From NCBI GenBank assembly GCA_031401035.1, contig JANNRA010000047.1, positions 1-28,791 of the forward strand: DNA of 28,791 nt. Direction: 5' to 3'. A model generated the notes under the pieces. That model had not been told where the DNA came from and did no database searches. It was given only the letters and a program-made list of their open reading frames with translations. Origin of the DNA: JANNRA01 sp031401035 (GTDB lineage Bacteria > Desulfobacterota > Binatia > HRBIN30 > CADEER01). Positions 19,211-27,072 of this stretch are shown here, piece after piece (position 1 is the stretch's first letter; each line of letters opens with the position of its first letter). The translations under genes were made by a program, and so were the position numbers.

Positions 19211-20967
19211 CCCGCCCCCCCTTCGCGCCGCCGGACGCTGTTCAGATCCGCCAGTCGATCGCGCCAATCCTCGCCGCCGCGCGACTCGGCGCGCCGCAAC
19301 TCAGTGGCCAGCACCTGGCGCTCGGCGCGGGCCGCGCGGACCTCGATGCGCTGCACGCAGTCCTCGGCGGCGCGCATCCGCTCCGTCGCATCGGCCAGCG
19401 GCCCGGTCTCGAGCGCCGACGTCGTCAACCGGCGCGCCAGCGCGTCGGGCAGCGCCTCGATCACGTCGGCGAGCGGCCGCCCGGCCACCGCCGCAGCGGC
19501 GATGCGCTCGCCGGCCGCGGCGAGATCGGCGGCGCGCAGACGCGCCAGCGTCCCGCGCGCCACGACCCACGCCGCCACCGCCGGGTCGGCCGCCATGATC
19601 TCGATCAGCATACGTTCCTCGATCGGCCAGGCCTGTTCGCCGGCCGCCCCAACCGGCGTTGCCGGCGCCCGCGTCGGCGACGGCGCCGCGCCGCGGGCGC
19701 GACGGAAGACGTCCTCGGGCAGGCCCAGACGAGCCGCCGCCTGGCGCACCAGCTGCGCCAACTGCATCTCGTTCTCGACCCGGACCAGGACGCGCGCCAC
19801 CTCGTCCGCGACCTTGGTGCGCTGCGGCAATGGCGCGCCAGGCGGGAGCACCGTGTCGAAGTAGAAGTCGAGCAACGACGGCGCCGCGTCGAGCAGCACC
19901 CGCGTCGCCGCGGCGCCGTGTTGGCGGGTGTAGGTATCGGGATCGAAGCCGTCGGGGAGGAAGGCGGCGCGGCCCCAGACCCCGGCCTCGGCGCAGATGG
20001 CGAAGGCGCGCACCGCGGCCTGGCGGCCGGCGCGATCGCCGTCGAAGAAGAAGAACACCGCCAGCTGATCGCCGCCGAGCGGCTGCAGGACGCGCAACTG
20101 CGCCGTGCTCAGGGCCGTCCCGAGCGTCGCGACGGCGTAGCCGATGCCTTCCTGGACGAGCAACAGCGCGTCCATGTAGCCCTCGACGAGCACCGCGCGC
20201 GACTCGCGCTGGATGGCGTCGCGGGCCTCGGCGACGCCGTACAGGCCCTCGCCCTTGCGGAACAGCGGCGTCTCGGGCGAGTTCAGATACTTCGGCTGAT
20301 CATCGCCGAGCGTGCGCCCACCGAAGGCGATGGTGCGGCCGCGGCGGTCGCGGATGGGAAACATCAGGCGGCCGCGAAAGCGATCGTAGACGCGCCCGTC
20401 GTCGCGCTGGCCGAGCAGCCCGGCCTGCAGGGCGACCTCGCGCGGCACCTGCTGACGCTCGAGCTCGCCCGCCAGCGCGCTGCCGGTCGCCGGCGCGAAG
20501 CCGAGACCGTAGCGTTCGATGGTCGCGTCGGCGACGCCGCGTTCGGCGAGATAGCGGCGCGCCGCGGCACCGGCCGGACTCGCCAGCGCGGCGCGGAAGA
20601 CCTGCTCGGCGCGCGTATTGGCGTCGTACAACTCCTGCCGGCGGCGCGCCGCCGGATCGTCGGCGCCGTCGGCGGGCATCGCCACGCCGGCGCGCGCCGC
20701 CAACTGAGCGACCGCGTCGGGAAACTCGAGCCGCTCCATCTTCATCACGAAGCTGAAGACCGTGCCGCTCTCGCCGCAGCCGAAGCAGTGGAACAGGCCG
20801 CGCTCCTCGCTGACGGTGAACGACGGCGTCTTCTCGCCGTGGAACGGGCACAGGCCGAGGTGATTGCGGCCCTGCTTCTTCAGACTGACGAAGGCGGAGA
20901 TGACCTCGACGATGCTGGTCCGGTCCCGGATGGCTTGGAGCGTCTCATCAGGGATTCGGCGCGCCAT
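19207..20967 (-). CDS. dnaG: DNA primase DnaG
   Basis: DnaG makes the short RNA primers for leading- and lagging-strand DNA synthesis with the replicative helicase. The 586-residue protein has the N-terminal CHC2 zinc motif (C40, H43, C61, C64: CPFHGEKTPSF and CFGCG). The primase core includes the RFRGRLMFPIRD segment. The TOPRIM domain shows the catalytic glutamate in VEGYMDALLL and the acidic metal site FFDGDRAG. The C-terminal third, which binds DnaB helicase, is variable and Ala/Arg-rich, as is usual. It starts 9 nt after cvpA and ends overlapping rpoD, matching the classic rpsU-dnaG-rpoD operon. Confidence 0.97.
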
Positions 20968-20976
20968 CGTCGAGAG

Positions 20977-21492
20977 TCAGGCGCGTCGATCCGCGGTCGG
21001 CACCGCGCTGTCATGCCAGCCGGCGCGCAGCGCCTGTTCGGCGCGCGCCACCAGCGGTCGGCCGAGGCGCGAATCCAGGATCTGTCGATCGAGGCCGTGC
21101 ACGAGCGGAAAGAGCTGCAGGAAGAGCAGGGCCAGGGCGGCGATGGCGGCCCCCTTGGCGGCGGCGAAGATGGCGCCGGCGGCGCGGCTCGGCAGGCGCA
21201 GCGGCCCGCGTCCCAGCACCTGGTCGCAGGCGATGCCGAGCATACTCAGCAGCCCGCTGCCGACGAGGAAGATGGCAACGAAGGCGACGCCGAGCAGGGC
21301 GGTCTGATTGATGTCCGCCTCCGGCAGTCGCGCCGCCAGCCAGGCGGCGACGCCCTCGGCGCCGCGCAGCGCCGCCCACAGGCCGACAAGCAGACCGAGG
21401 AAGCCGAAGCTCTCGCGGAAAATGCCGCGCCACGTGCCGCGTATGGCGCAGAGCAGGAGCAGGACCACCAGCCCGATGTCGATGACATTCAT
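20977..21492 (-). CDS. CvpA family inner-membrane protein
   Basis: This 171-residue membrane protein has about four hydrophobic segments (near residues 5-20, 24-45, 66-88 and 103-125) and begins MNVIDIGLVVLLLLCAIRG, the family's usual N-terminus with a conserved Asp. CvpA proteins were named for a role in colicin V production in E. coli; their general function is not settled, with links to membrane or envelope stress. Here it is inserted between rpsU and dnaG. No catalytic motif is visible. Confidence 0.85.
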   Translation of the reverse strand: MNVIDIGLVVLLLLCAIRGTWRGIFRESFGFLGLLVGLWAALRGAEGVAAWLAARLPEADINQTALLGVAFVAIFLVGSGLLSMLGIACDQVLGRGPLRLPSRAAGAIFAAAKGAAIAALALLFLQLFPLVHGLDRQILDSRLGRPLVARAEQALRAGWHDSAVPTADRRA

Positions 21493-21532
21493 TCCGGTTG
21501 CCTCTCGGCTCCTCCCGCCGCTCGGCGGCGGA

Positions 21533-21730
21533 TTACCCTGCCGCCCGCGCCAGGCGCCGCAGGTAGCGCTTCTTCGCCGCCAGCATCTTCTTCTTGCGGC
21601 GCACGCTGGGCTTCTCGAAGTGCTCCCGCTTGCGCAGCTCCGAGAGGATGCCGGCCTTCTCGCACTGCTTCTTGAAGCGGCGAATCGCCACCTCGATCGG
21701 TTCGTTGTCTTTTACGCGGACGCCAGCCAT
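21533..21730 (-). CDS. rpsU: 30S ribosomal protein S21
   Basis: S21 is a small, very basic protein of the 30S subunit platform, near the anti-Shine-Dalgarno end of 16S rRNA, and it helps initiation. The 65-residue product shows the family pattern: VRVKDNEPIEVAIRRFKK, a central EKAGILSELRKREHFEKPS, and a basic tail, RRKKKMLAAKKR. The length is normal. AGGAG lies unusually far (about 13 nt) from the ATG at 21730. It is the first gene of the macromolecular-synthesis set, 40 nt ahead of cvpA, behind its own promoter. Confidence 0.97.
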   Translation of the reverse strand: MAGVRVKDNEPIEVAIRRFKKQCEKAGILSELRKREHFEKPSVRRKKKMLAAKKRYLRRLARAAG

Positions 21731-21771
21731 GTGGTGGGGGATCTCCTCTCCGAGCGCAGCCTAACCCGTGT

Positions 21772-21799
21772 CTTTTATTCGATGCCCCAGCGGTGTCAA
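21772..21799 (-). promoter_or_regulatory. Sigma-70-like promoter of the rpsU operon
   Basis: TTGACA at 21799-21794 and TAAAAG at 21777-21772 (minus strand) are 16 bp apart. The -35 box is perfect and includes the TGA stop codon of the upstream phosphodiesterase gene. Transcription would start near 21765, giving a leader of about 35 nt before rpsU. Confidence 0.65.
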
Positions 21800-22512
21800 G
21801 CCGGGAGGAGCCGCTCGGGGAAGTCGCTGATGATCCCATCGACGCCCAACTGGGCGAGGGCGGCGATGGCGTCGGGCTCGTTGACGGTCCAGACGTTGAG
21901 GCGCAGGCCGCGGCGCCGCGCCTCCGCCACCACGGCGGCGTCGACGAGGCTCCACAGCGGGTGCACGGCGGCCGCGCCGAGGGCCGCGGCGTGCGCGAAC
22001 ATCGGCGCGAGATCGGCGCTGTGCCAGAGGACGCCGAGGCGCGCCGCCGGCGCCCGCTCGCGCACCGCCGCGAGGGCGCCCATGTCGAAGCACGAGATGA
22101 TCGTATCGGCCAGGCGGCCGCGCTGTTCGAGCAGCGTGACAAGCGCGGCGGCCGTGGCCGGCCAGTCCTGCGGCGGACTCTTGATCTCGACGTTGAGCGC
22201 GGCGCGGCCGCTGGTCAGCGCCAGAACCTGGTCGAGCGACGGCACGCGCTCGCCGGCCCAGCGCGCCGCGAACCACGTCCCGGCATCGAGCCCCTGCAAC
22301 TCGGCCAGAGTCCGGTCGCGCACCGGCCCGCTGCCGGCCACCGTGCGGCCGAGCTGGCGATCGTGCAGGACCACCAGCGCCCCGTCGCGACTGAGCTGCA
22401 CGTCGAGCTCGATCATGTCGACAGCGAGTTCGAGCGCCCGTGCGAAGGCCGCCGCCGTCAGCTCGGGCCGTGTTCCCGCCGCGCCGCGATGGGCGATGCG
22501 CGCGTAACTCAC
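21796..22512 (-). CDS. Glycerophosphodiester phosphodiesterase (GDPD family)
   Basis: GDPD enzymes hydrolyse glycerophosphodiesters such as glycerophosphocholine to glycerol-3-phosphate and an alcohol. The 238-residue protein is a full single-domain TIM barrel: it opens with AHRGAAGTRPELT (the HRG...PE motif), then has IELDVQLSRDGALVVLHDRQLGR with the acidic metal ligands and second histidine. The C-terminus, VNEPDAIAALAQLGVDGIISDFPE, is the usual end of the barrel. No signal peptide is seen, so it is cytoplasmic. It begins MSYARIAHRG at 22512 and ends at the rpsU promoter. Closely similar to the UgpQ type, but I cannot assign substrate. Confidence 0.93.
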   Translation of the reverse strand: MSYARIAHRGAAGTRPELTAAAFARALELAVDMIELDVQLSRDGALVVLHDRQLGRTVAGSGPVRDRTLAELQGLDAGTWFAARWAGERVPSLDQVLALTSGRAALNVEIKSPPQDWPATAAALVTLLEQRGRLADTIISCFDMGALAAVRERAPAARLGVLWHSADLAPMFAHAAALGAAAVHPLWSLVDAAVVAEARRRGLRLNVWTVNEPDAIAALAQLGVDGIISDFPERLLPA

Positions 22513-22587
22513 GCGGCGGGCTTACCAGAGGCGGCGGTGATCAGCTATCAGCAGGGGTGCGATGATGGTGACCGAGCGGGCGCGGGC

Positions 22588-23451
22588 GTGAGCGGGCGCA
22601 GGTGGACGGCGGTGACGATCACCGTCCCGGTCGCACTGGCCGAGGCCGTCGAAAGCTTCCTGCTCGATGCCGGCGCGCCCGGCCTGGCCAGCCAGGACGA
22701 CCCGACCGGCGTGCGCATCACGGCGCATTTCAGCGCGGCGCCGCCGCTGGCGGCGCTGCAGACCTACTGCGACGGTTTGGCGGCGCCCGGTGCCGCGTCG
22801 GCGCCGGTGCGCATCACCACCGCCACGGTCACCGACGACGGCTGGGCGGAAAACTGGAAGACGCACTTCCCGCCCCTGGCGATCGGCCGCCGCCTCTTCG
22901 TCCACCCGCCGTGGATCGACGCGATCCCGCCCGATCGTCTGCCGATCCTGCTCGATCCCGGCATGGCCTTCGGCACCGGCCACCACGCCAGCACGCGCGG
23001 CTGCCTGGAACTGCTCGAGCCGGCGATGGCGGGCCGCGGCGGTTGCCGCGTGCTCGACCTCGGCACGGGCTCGGGCATTCTCGCCATCGCCGCGGTGAAG
23101 CTCGGCGCCGCGGCGGCCTGGGGCGTCGACATCGACCCCGACGCCTGCGCCGTGGCGGCAGAGAACACGGCGGCGAACGGCGTCGCCGACCGCGTCCACC
23201 TCGGCACCGACCTCGCCGCCGCGCCGCCGCCGTTTGCGATCGTCCTCGCCAACCTCTTCGCCGCGCAGCTGGTGGAGTTCGCGCCCACCATCGCCGCGCA
23301 CCTGGCACCCGGCGGCATCGCCATCGGCGCCGGCGTCCTCGCCAGCGAGGCCGAGGCGGTGCGCCGCGCCTGGCGGGCGGCCGGACTGGCGCCGGTCGAC
23401 GAATGGAGCGGCGACGGCTGGGTGGCGCTCGCCTGGCGGCGGCCGCTGTGA
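22588..23451 (+). CDS. prmA: Ribosomal protein L11 methyltransferase PrmA
   Basis: PrmA trimethylates ribosomal protein L11 using S-adenosylmethionine. The C-terminal Rossmann domain carries GMAFGTGHHAST, the SAM-binding motif LDLGTGSGILAIAA, the acidic VDIDPDACAVAAENT, and a VLANLFAAQL motif near the catalytic site. The N-terminal ~100 residues correspond to the substrate-recognition domain. I chose GTG at 22588 (287 residues) because it gives the typical WTAVTITVP start; GTG 22612, with AGGTGG before it, is an alternative, and the in-frame upstream sequence is antisense to the GDPD gene. The stop overlaps rsmE by 4 nt (GTGA), a common pairing. Confidence 0.93.
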   Translation: MSGRRWTAVTITVPVALAEAVESFLLDAGAPGLASQDDPTGVRITAHFSAAPPLAALQTYCDGLAAPGAASAPVRITTATVTDDGWAENWKTHFPPLAIGRRLFVHPPWIDAIPPDRLPILLDPGMAFGTGHHASTRGCLELLEPAMAGRGGCRVLDLGTGSGILAIAAVKLGAAAAWGVDIDPDACAVAAENTAANGVADRVHLGTDLAAAPPPFAIVLANLFAAQLVEFAPTIAAHLAPGGIAIGAGVLASEAEAVRRAWRAAGLAPVDEWSGDGWVALAWRRPL

Positions 23452-24185
23452 GCGGCCACCTGCCGCGCTTCCTGATCGCCGCTGCGGCGACGGTCGGAGA
23501 GGTCGTGCGTCTCGCCGGCGAGGAGGCGCGCCACGCGCGTGTCCGTCGCCTCACCTGCGGCGAGGCCGTGGCACTGTTCGACGGCGCCGGCCACGCCTGC
23601 GAGGGCGCCGTCGAAACGGTGGCGCGCGACGCCATCGCGGTGCGGGTGACGCACGTCCTGCCGCCGCGGCAGGGCGAATCGGCCCTGTCACTGACGCTCG
23701 CCATTGGCCTGCTCAAGGCCGACAAGCTCGACTGGGTGATCGAAAAGGCGACCGAGTTGGGCGCCATGCGCATCCAACCATTCGCCAGCGCGTTTACCCT
23801 CGCCCAGCCGTCCGCGGCGCGGCAGATGCGCTGGCGTCAGGTGGCGTTGAGCGCCGCGAAGCAATGCGGCCGCTCGGTGGTGCCGGAGGTGGCGGTGCCG
23901 CTCGACTTCGCCGCCCTGCTGGCCCAGCCGGCTGCGGCGCGCCTGTTGTTCGCCGAGCACGGGGAGACCGTATCGGTGTCGGCGCTGCGGCTCGCCGCGC
24001 CGGCGAGCGCGCTGCTGGTGGTCGGGGCCGAGGGCGGCTTCACCGCCGCCGAGATCGACGCGGCGCGCGACGCCGGATTCCACGCCATCAGTCTCGGTCC
24101 GCGCGTGCTGCGCGCCGAAACGGCCGCGGTCGCGGCCACGACGCTCTGTCAGGCGCGCTGGGGCGACCTCGCCGCGCCGCACTGA
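23448..24185 (+). CDS. rsmE: 16S rRNA (uracil-1498-N3)-methyltransferase RsmE
   Basis: RsmE methylates U1498 of 16S rRNA at N3 in the assembled 30S subunit using SAM. The 245-residue product has the N-terminal PUA-like domain (ARHARVRRLTCGEAVALFDG). Its SPOUT-type methyltransferase domain carries LIxK-like GLLKADKLDWVIEKATELG, QCGRSVVPEV, and the knotted SAM site VVGAEGGFTAAEI ... LGPRVLRAETA. The GTG at 23448 overlaps the prmA stop. The two translation-modifying enzymes are thus coupled, and gshB follows 51 nt later, an adjacency also known from E. coli. Confidence 0.95.
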   Translation: MSGHLPRFLIAAAATVGEVVRLAGEEARHARVRRLTCGEAVALFDGAGHACEGAVETVARDAIAVRVTHVLPPRQGESALSLTLAIGLLKADKLDWVIEKATELGAMRIQPFASAFTLAQPSAARQMRWRQVALSAAKQCGRSVVPEVAVPLDFAALLAQPAAARLLFAEHGETVSVSALRLAAPASALLVVGAEGGFTAAEIDAARDAGFHAISLGPRVLRAETAAVAATTLCQARWGDLAAPH

Positions 24186-24236
24186 CGTGGCCGGGCGCTT
24201 GCGCGCCCGCGTCCCGACGCCCTAGCATCCCGCCCC

Positions 24237-25211
24237 ATGCCGCCGCTGCGCTTCGCCTTCGTCATGGATCCGATCGAGCGGATCCTGCCCGACAAGGACA
24301 CGACCTTCATGTTCATGCTCGAGAGCGATCGGCGTGGACACGAGGCATACGTGGTCGGAATCGACGACCTGTTCCTCGAGCGCACCACGCCGCACGCGCG
24401 GGCGCGCCGCGCCATGGTGCGACGGCCGAGCGCCGACGACGGGTCGCACCACCGGCTGTACGAGGCGCGCGTCGCGCGGCTCGATTGGTTCGACGCCATC
24501 TTCATGCGCAAGGATCCGCCCTTCGACATGGCGTTCCTCTTCGCCACGCACGTGCTGTCGCTCGTCGATGCCACGCGCACGCTGGTGATCAACGACCCGC
24601 GCGGCCTGCGCGACGCCAACGAGAAACTCTACGCGCTCAACTTTCCCGACGTCATTCCCGACAGTCTCGTCACCGCCGACCATGCCCGTCTGAAGACCTT
24701 CCTCGACGCGCTCGGCGGCGAGATGATCGTCAAGCCACTCGACGGCGCCGGCGGTGCGGGCGTCTTCCACCTGCAGCGCGCCGACCGCAACCTCAACGCC
24801 ATCCTCGAGGCCGCCACCGCCGACGGGCGGCGCCCGATCATGGCGCAGCGCTACCTGCCGGAGATCCGCCAGGGCGACAAGCGCATCATCGTGCTCGACG
24901 GCGAGCCGCTCGGGGCCGTGCTGCGCGTGCCGCGCGAGGACGAGACGCGCGGCAACATCCACGTCGGCGGCGTCACGGAACGCGCGCCACTCAGCCCGCG
25001 CGACCGCGCCGTCTGCGCCCGCCTGGCGCCGCGCCTGCGCGCCGACGGCTTGTGGTTCGTCGGCCTCGACGTGATCGGCGACTGGCTCACCGAAGTGAAC
25101 GTCACCAGCCCGACCGGCATCCAGGAGATCAACGCCCTCGACGGCGTCACGCTCGAGCGCCCGGTGCTCGATTTCGTCGAGCGGCGCGTCGCCGCCCTGC
25201 GGCCGTCTTGA
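24237..25211 (+). CDS. gshB: Glutathione synthetase GshB
   Basis: GshB joins gamma-glutamylcysteine to glycine with ATP, the last step of glutathione synthesis. The 324-residue protein begins with the N-terminal domain FAFVMDPIERILPDKDTTFMF, typical of the proteobacterial enzyme. It continues with MRKDPPFD and NDPRGLRDANEKLYAL, then the ATP-grasp elements KPLDGAGGAGVF, GDKRIIVLDGEPLGAVLR, and NVTSPTGIQEIN near the C-terminus, where metal ligands sit. The length is normal. The start has no clear ribosome binding site. gshA is not in the window. The stop codon lies within the tRNA-Phe promoter. Confidence 0.96.
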   Translation: MPPLRFAFVMDPIERILPDKDTTFMFMLESDRRGHEAYVVGIDDLFLERTTPHARARRAMVRRPSADDGSHHRLYEARVARLDWFDAIFMRKDPPFDMAFLFATHVLSLVDATRTLVINDPRGLRDANEKLYALNFPDVIPDSLVTADHARLKTFLDALGGEMIVKPLDGAGGAGVFHLQRADRNLNAILEAATADGRRPIMAQRYLPEIRQGDKRIIVLDGEPLGAVLRVPREDETRGNIHVGGVTERAPLSPRDRAVCARLAPRLRADGLWFVGLDVIGDWLTEVNVTSPTGIQEINALDGVTLERPVLDFVERRVAALRPS

Positions 25212-25236
25212 CCGCGCCAGGGGGGCTCGGTAACAA
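25208..25236 (+). promoter_or_regulatory. Promoter of tRNA-Phe
   Basis: TTGACC (25208-25213) and TAACAA (25231-25236) are exactly 17 bp apart. Transcription would start near 25243, leaving a ~15-nt 5' leader before the tRNA. As at rpsU, the -35 box contains the stop codon of the preceding gene. Confidence 0.65.
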
Positions 25237-25257
25237 CGCGGGTCTTCAGGGACGCGC

Positions 25258-25330
25258 GGGCAGGTAGCTCAGTCGGTAGAGCAAGGGACTGAAAATTCCT
25301 GTGTCGGCGGTTCGACTCCGCCCCTGCCCA
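25258..25330 (+). tRNA. tRNA-Phe (GAA)
   Basis: A complete 73-nt cloverleaf: acceptor GGGCAGG/CCTGCCC, D arm GCTC...GAGC, anticodon loop CTGAAAA with GAA, 5-nt variable loop GTGTC, T arm with TTCGACT, discriminator A. CCA is not encoded (CTC follows), so it must be added after transcription, as for the other tRNA in this window. Confidence 0.96.
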
Positions 25331-25371
25331 CTCTTCTCCCCCCGACCACGGCAGCGTCGGCGGGCCGCCCA

Positions 25372-25662
25372 TCAGGGAAGCAGGCGAATCTGACCGGGCA
25401 GCGGACGGGCGCTGCGCGGCACCTTCTGGCGCGGCGCACGGCCGGGGTTGGCGGGCTCGAAGAACACCGCCAGGTCGATGTCGAAGGCGTCGGCGATCGC
25501 CTCCAGGTGGCCGATCAGCGGCACGTGGCGGCCGCTCTCCCAGCGCCGCACGGTGCTCGCCGAGACGCGCCCGACGCGCGCCGCGAAGGCCTCCGGCGAC
25601 AGGCCGAAGGCCTGCCGCAGTGCTCGCAGGGTGGCTGGATTCCAGCGCTGGCCGCGTCCCAT
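25372..25662 (-). CDS. Small helix-turn-helix (XRE-like) regulator
   Basis: This 96-residue protein is built around an XRE/Cro-type helix-turn-helix (about residues 10-67): LRQAFGLSPEAFAARVG, then SASTVRRWESGRHVPLIGHLEAIADAFDID. The tryptophan-glutamate-x-G signature is clear. The last ~25 residues are Pro/Arg-rich and probably disordered, with no effector domain or toxin partner next to it. It is convergent with tRNA-Phe and lies just after the terminator of the secreted dockerin-like protein, in the same direction, so it needs its own promoter, which I cannot see. Target unknown; an isolated antitoxin-like or regulator role is possible. Confidence 0.75.
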   Translation of the reverse strand: MGRGQRWNPATLRALRQAFGLSPEAFAARVGRVSASTVRRWESGRHVPLIGHLEAIADAFDIDLAVFFEPANPGRAPRQKVPRSARPLPGQIRLLP

Positions 25663-25675
25663 GGCGTCAAAACGA

Positions 25676-25711
25676 CACGGCCCCCGAGTCTCGAGAGACC
25701 CGGGGGCCGTG
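25676..25711 (-). terminator. Intrinsic terminator of the secreted dockerin-like gene
   Basis: A 16-bp stem (25676-25691 with 25696-25711) with a 4-nt loop lies 28 bases after the stop codon of the upstream minus-strand gene. Its only plus-strand mismatch (25687 with 25700) is a G-U pair in the minus-strand RNA. TCGTTTTG follows on the minus strand. Confidence 0.85.
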
Positions 25712-25738
25712 CCCCGTGCATACGTCAGATCAGACGGA

Positions 25739-26962
25739 TCACTGCGGCGAAGCGCAGTCCACCGCCAGCGTGCTGGCGATGTCGCCGAGGGCGGAGCCGA
25801 AGAAGTTGACGGCGCCGCGGATCTTCAGGCCGGTGAGGTCACCGGCCTCGTAGTTCGCGCAGGTCACCGGCGTCCCCTGCCCGCCCGCCGGCTCACCAGA
25901 CTTCGGCACCGTCGTGCCGGGCTGGAAGTTGGCGTCGGTGATCAGGGTGGTGGCCGTACCCGTGGTCAGCGCCACGCAGGTGGTGCCGACGTTGATGCGG
26001 ATATCCGTGCCGTCGCAGGGCGGCTGGTTTTCGACCACCAGGACCGAGCCCAGGTTGCACTGGAAGTCGCCCGGACGCGCCGGCGCACCGACGGCGCCGT
26101 TGACGCACTGGCACTGGCAGATGTCGAAGTTGTTGCCGACGGGATCGGGGCCATTGCAGGCGCCGCTGTTGGAGGCGAGGCATTCGGCGTCGTTGAGGCA
26201 GGCCAGGCCGGTCCCCTCGGAGCAGTAGCCGGTGCAGCCGGAGGACTGCTGGACGGCGCCGATCGAGTCGCAGTGGGTGTCGCACAGGGTCTCGCAGGCG
26301 GCGTCGCCGGTGCACGTGCCGACGTTGCCGTCGGAGCGGACCTCGATGTCGAGCGGCGAGCCGCCGTCACAGTCGATCTTCGCCGGCGCACACGGCTCGA
26401 GGGCCTGCGTGATGCAGACGAAGCCGATGCTCGGGATGTTGACCGGGGCCAGCGTGCCGATCTCGCAGCTCGACGACGCCTCGCCGCTCGCCGTGTCCAC
26501 CGAACCGGCGTTGATGATCAGCGACCCGTCCAGCGCAAAGGTCAGCGGCACCGGCAGGGCGAAGATGCCGAGGGCCAGACTGCTGGCCGTCGCGGCCTGC
26601 CCAGGCGTCGGGTTGGTCAGGAGGTTGCACGTCTGACTGCCGAGTCCTGCCTCCGGCGTCGCCGTCGGCGTCGCCGTCGGCGAGACCGTCGGACACCCGT
26701 TCAGCGCGGTGTTGACGCCCTGAATCAGCTGCCCGATCGTCACTTCGCCGTCCGAGTTGGCGAACGCCTCGCAGGCACTGACCGGCTGGCTGCCGAGGGC
26801 GATGTTGACGCCCGTGATGAGGTTGCCGATCGAGACCTCGCCAGCGCCGGAGCAGTCACCGACGCATTGCGCCTGCACCGGCGCGCTGCCGAGCGCGATG
26901 CCCAACGCACTACCCACCAGGGCCAGCGTCGCCGCGCGCCCGAGATTCCAACGTGATGTCAT
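25739..26962 (-). CDS. Secreted cysteine-rich protein with paired dockerin-like repeats
   Basis: A 407-residue exported protein of unknown function. The ATG at 26962 follows GAAGGAGGAGAC, which fixes the start; the frame is open far upstream by chance. Residues 1-32 form a classic signal peptide ending SAPVQA-Q. Two calcium-loop-like repeats follow: GDCSGAGEVSIGNLITGVNIAL (split by position as ~36-56) and SDGEVTIGQLIQGVNTAL (~70-87). This is the duplicated layout of type I dockerins and EF-hand-like modules, though loop Asp/Asn residues are partly lost. A Thr/Pro linker (~91-107) leads to a ~300-residue domain with about 22 cysteines, densest at ~190-270, with no family I recognise. It has a strong terminator behind it. 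Binding or surface attachment is inference. Confidence 0.75.
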   Translation of the reverse strand: MTSRWNLGRAATLALVGSALGIALGSAPVQAQCVGDCSGAGEVSIGNLITGVNIALGSQPVSACEAFANSDGEVTIGQLIQGVNTALNGCPTVSPTATPTATPEAGLGSQTCNLLTNPTPGQAATASSLALGIFALPVPLTFALDGSLIINAGSVDTASGEASSSCEIGTLAPVNIPSIGFVCITQALEPCAPAKIDCDGGSPLDIEVRSDGNVGTCTGDAACETLCDTHCDSIGAVQQSSGCTGYCSEGTGLACLNDAECLASNSGACNGPDPVGNNFDICQCQCVNGAVGAPARPGDFQCNLGSVLVVENQPPCDGTDIRINVGTTCVALTTGTATTLITDANFQPGTTVPKSGEPAGGQGTPVTCANYEAGDLTGLKIRGAVNFFGSALGDIASTLAVDCASPQ

Positions 26963-27042
26963 GTCTCCTCCTTCAGATACGCCCAATTTCGGATTCGAGT
27001 CCCCGCCGGCCACGCCCCGAGCATCGTGGAGCGCGGCAAGAG

Positions 27043-27072
27043 TGTCTAGTCGATTCCGGCCCGGACTTGCAA
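27043..27072 (-). promoter_or_regulatory. Weak candidate promoter for the dockerin-like gene
   Basis: On the minus strand TTGCAA (27072-27067) and TAGACA (27048-27043) are 18 bp apart. Matches are only moderate, and the spacing to the start codon (~80 nt) is acceptable. This is the best candidate in the spacer, but it could be chance. Confidence 0.25.

Noticed and set aside
21793..22587. Upstream extension of prmA in the same frame
   Set aside because: The extension lies antisense to a complete glycerophosphodiester phosphodiesterase gene, and PrmA homology begins only after 22588.
25258..25662. tRNA-Phe with a nearby HTH gene as an integrated-element boundary
   Set aside because: No integrase, no duplicated tRNA 3' end and no change in base composition are visible around it.
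26656..26695. Tandem GCGTCGCCGTCG repeat as a possible CRISPR-like or regulatory repeat
   Set aside because: It is a 12-bp in-frame repeat encoding the Thr/Pro linker of the dockerin-like protein; there are no spacers.
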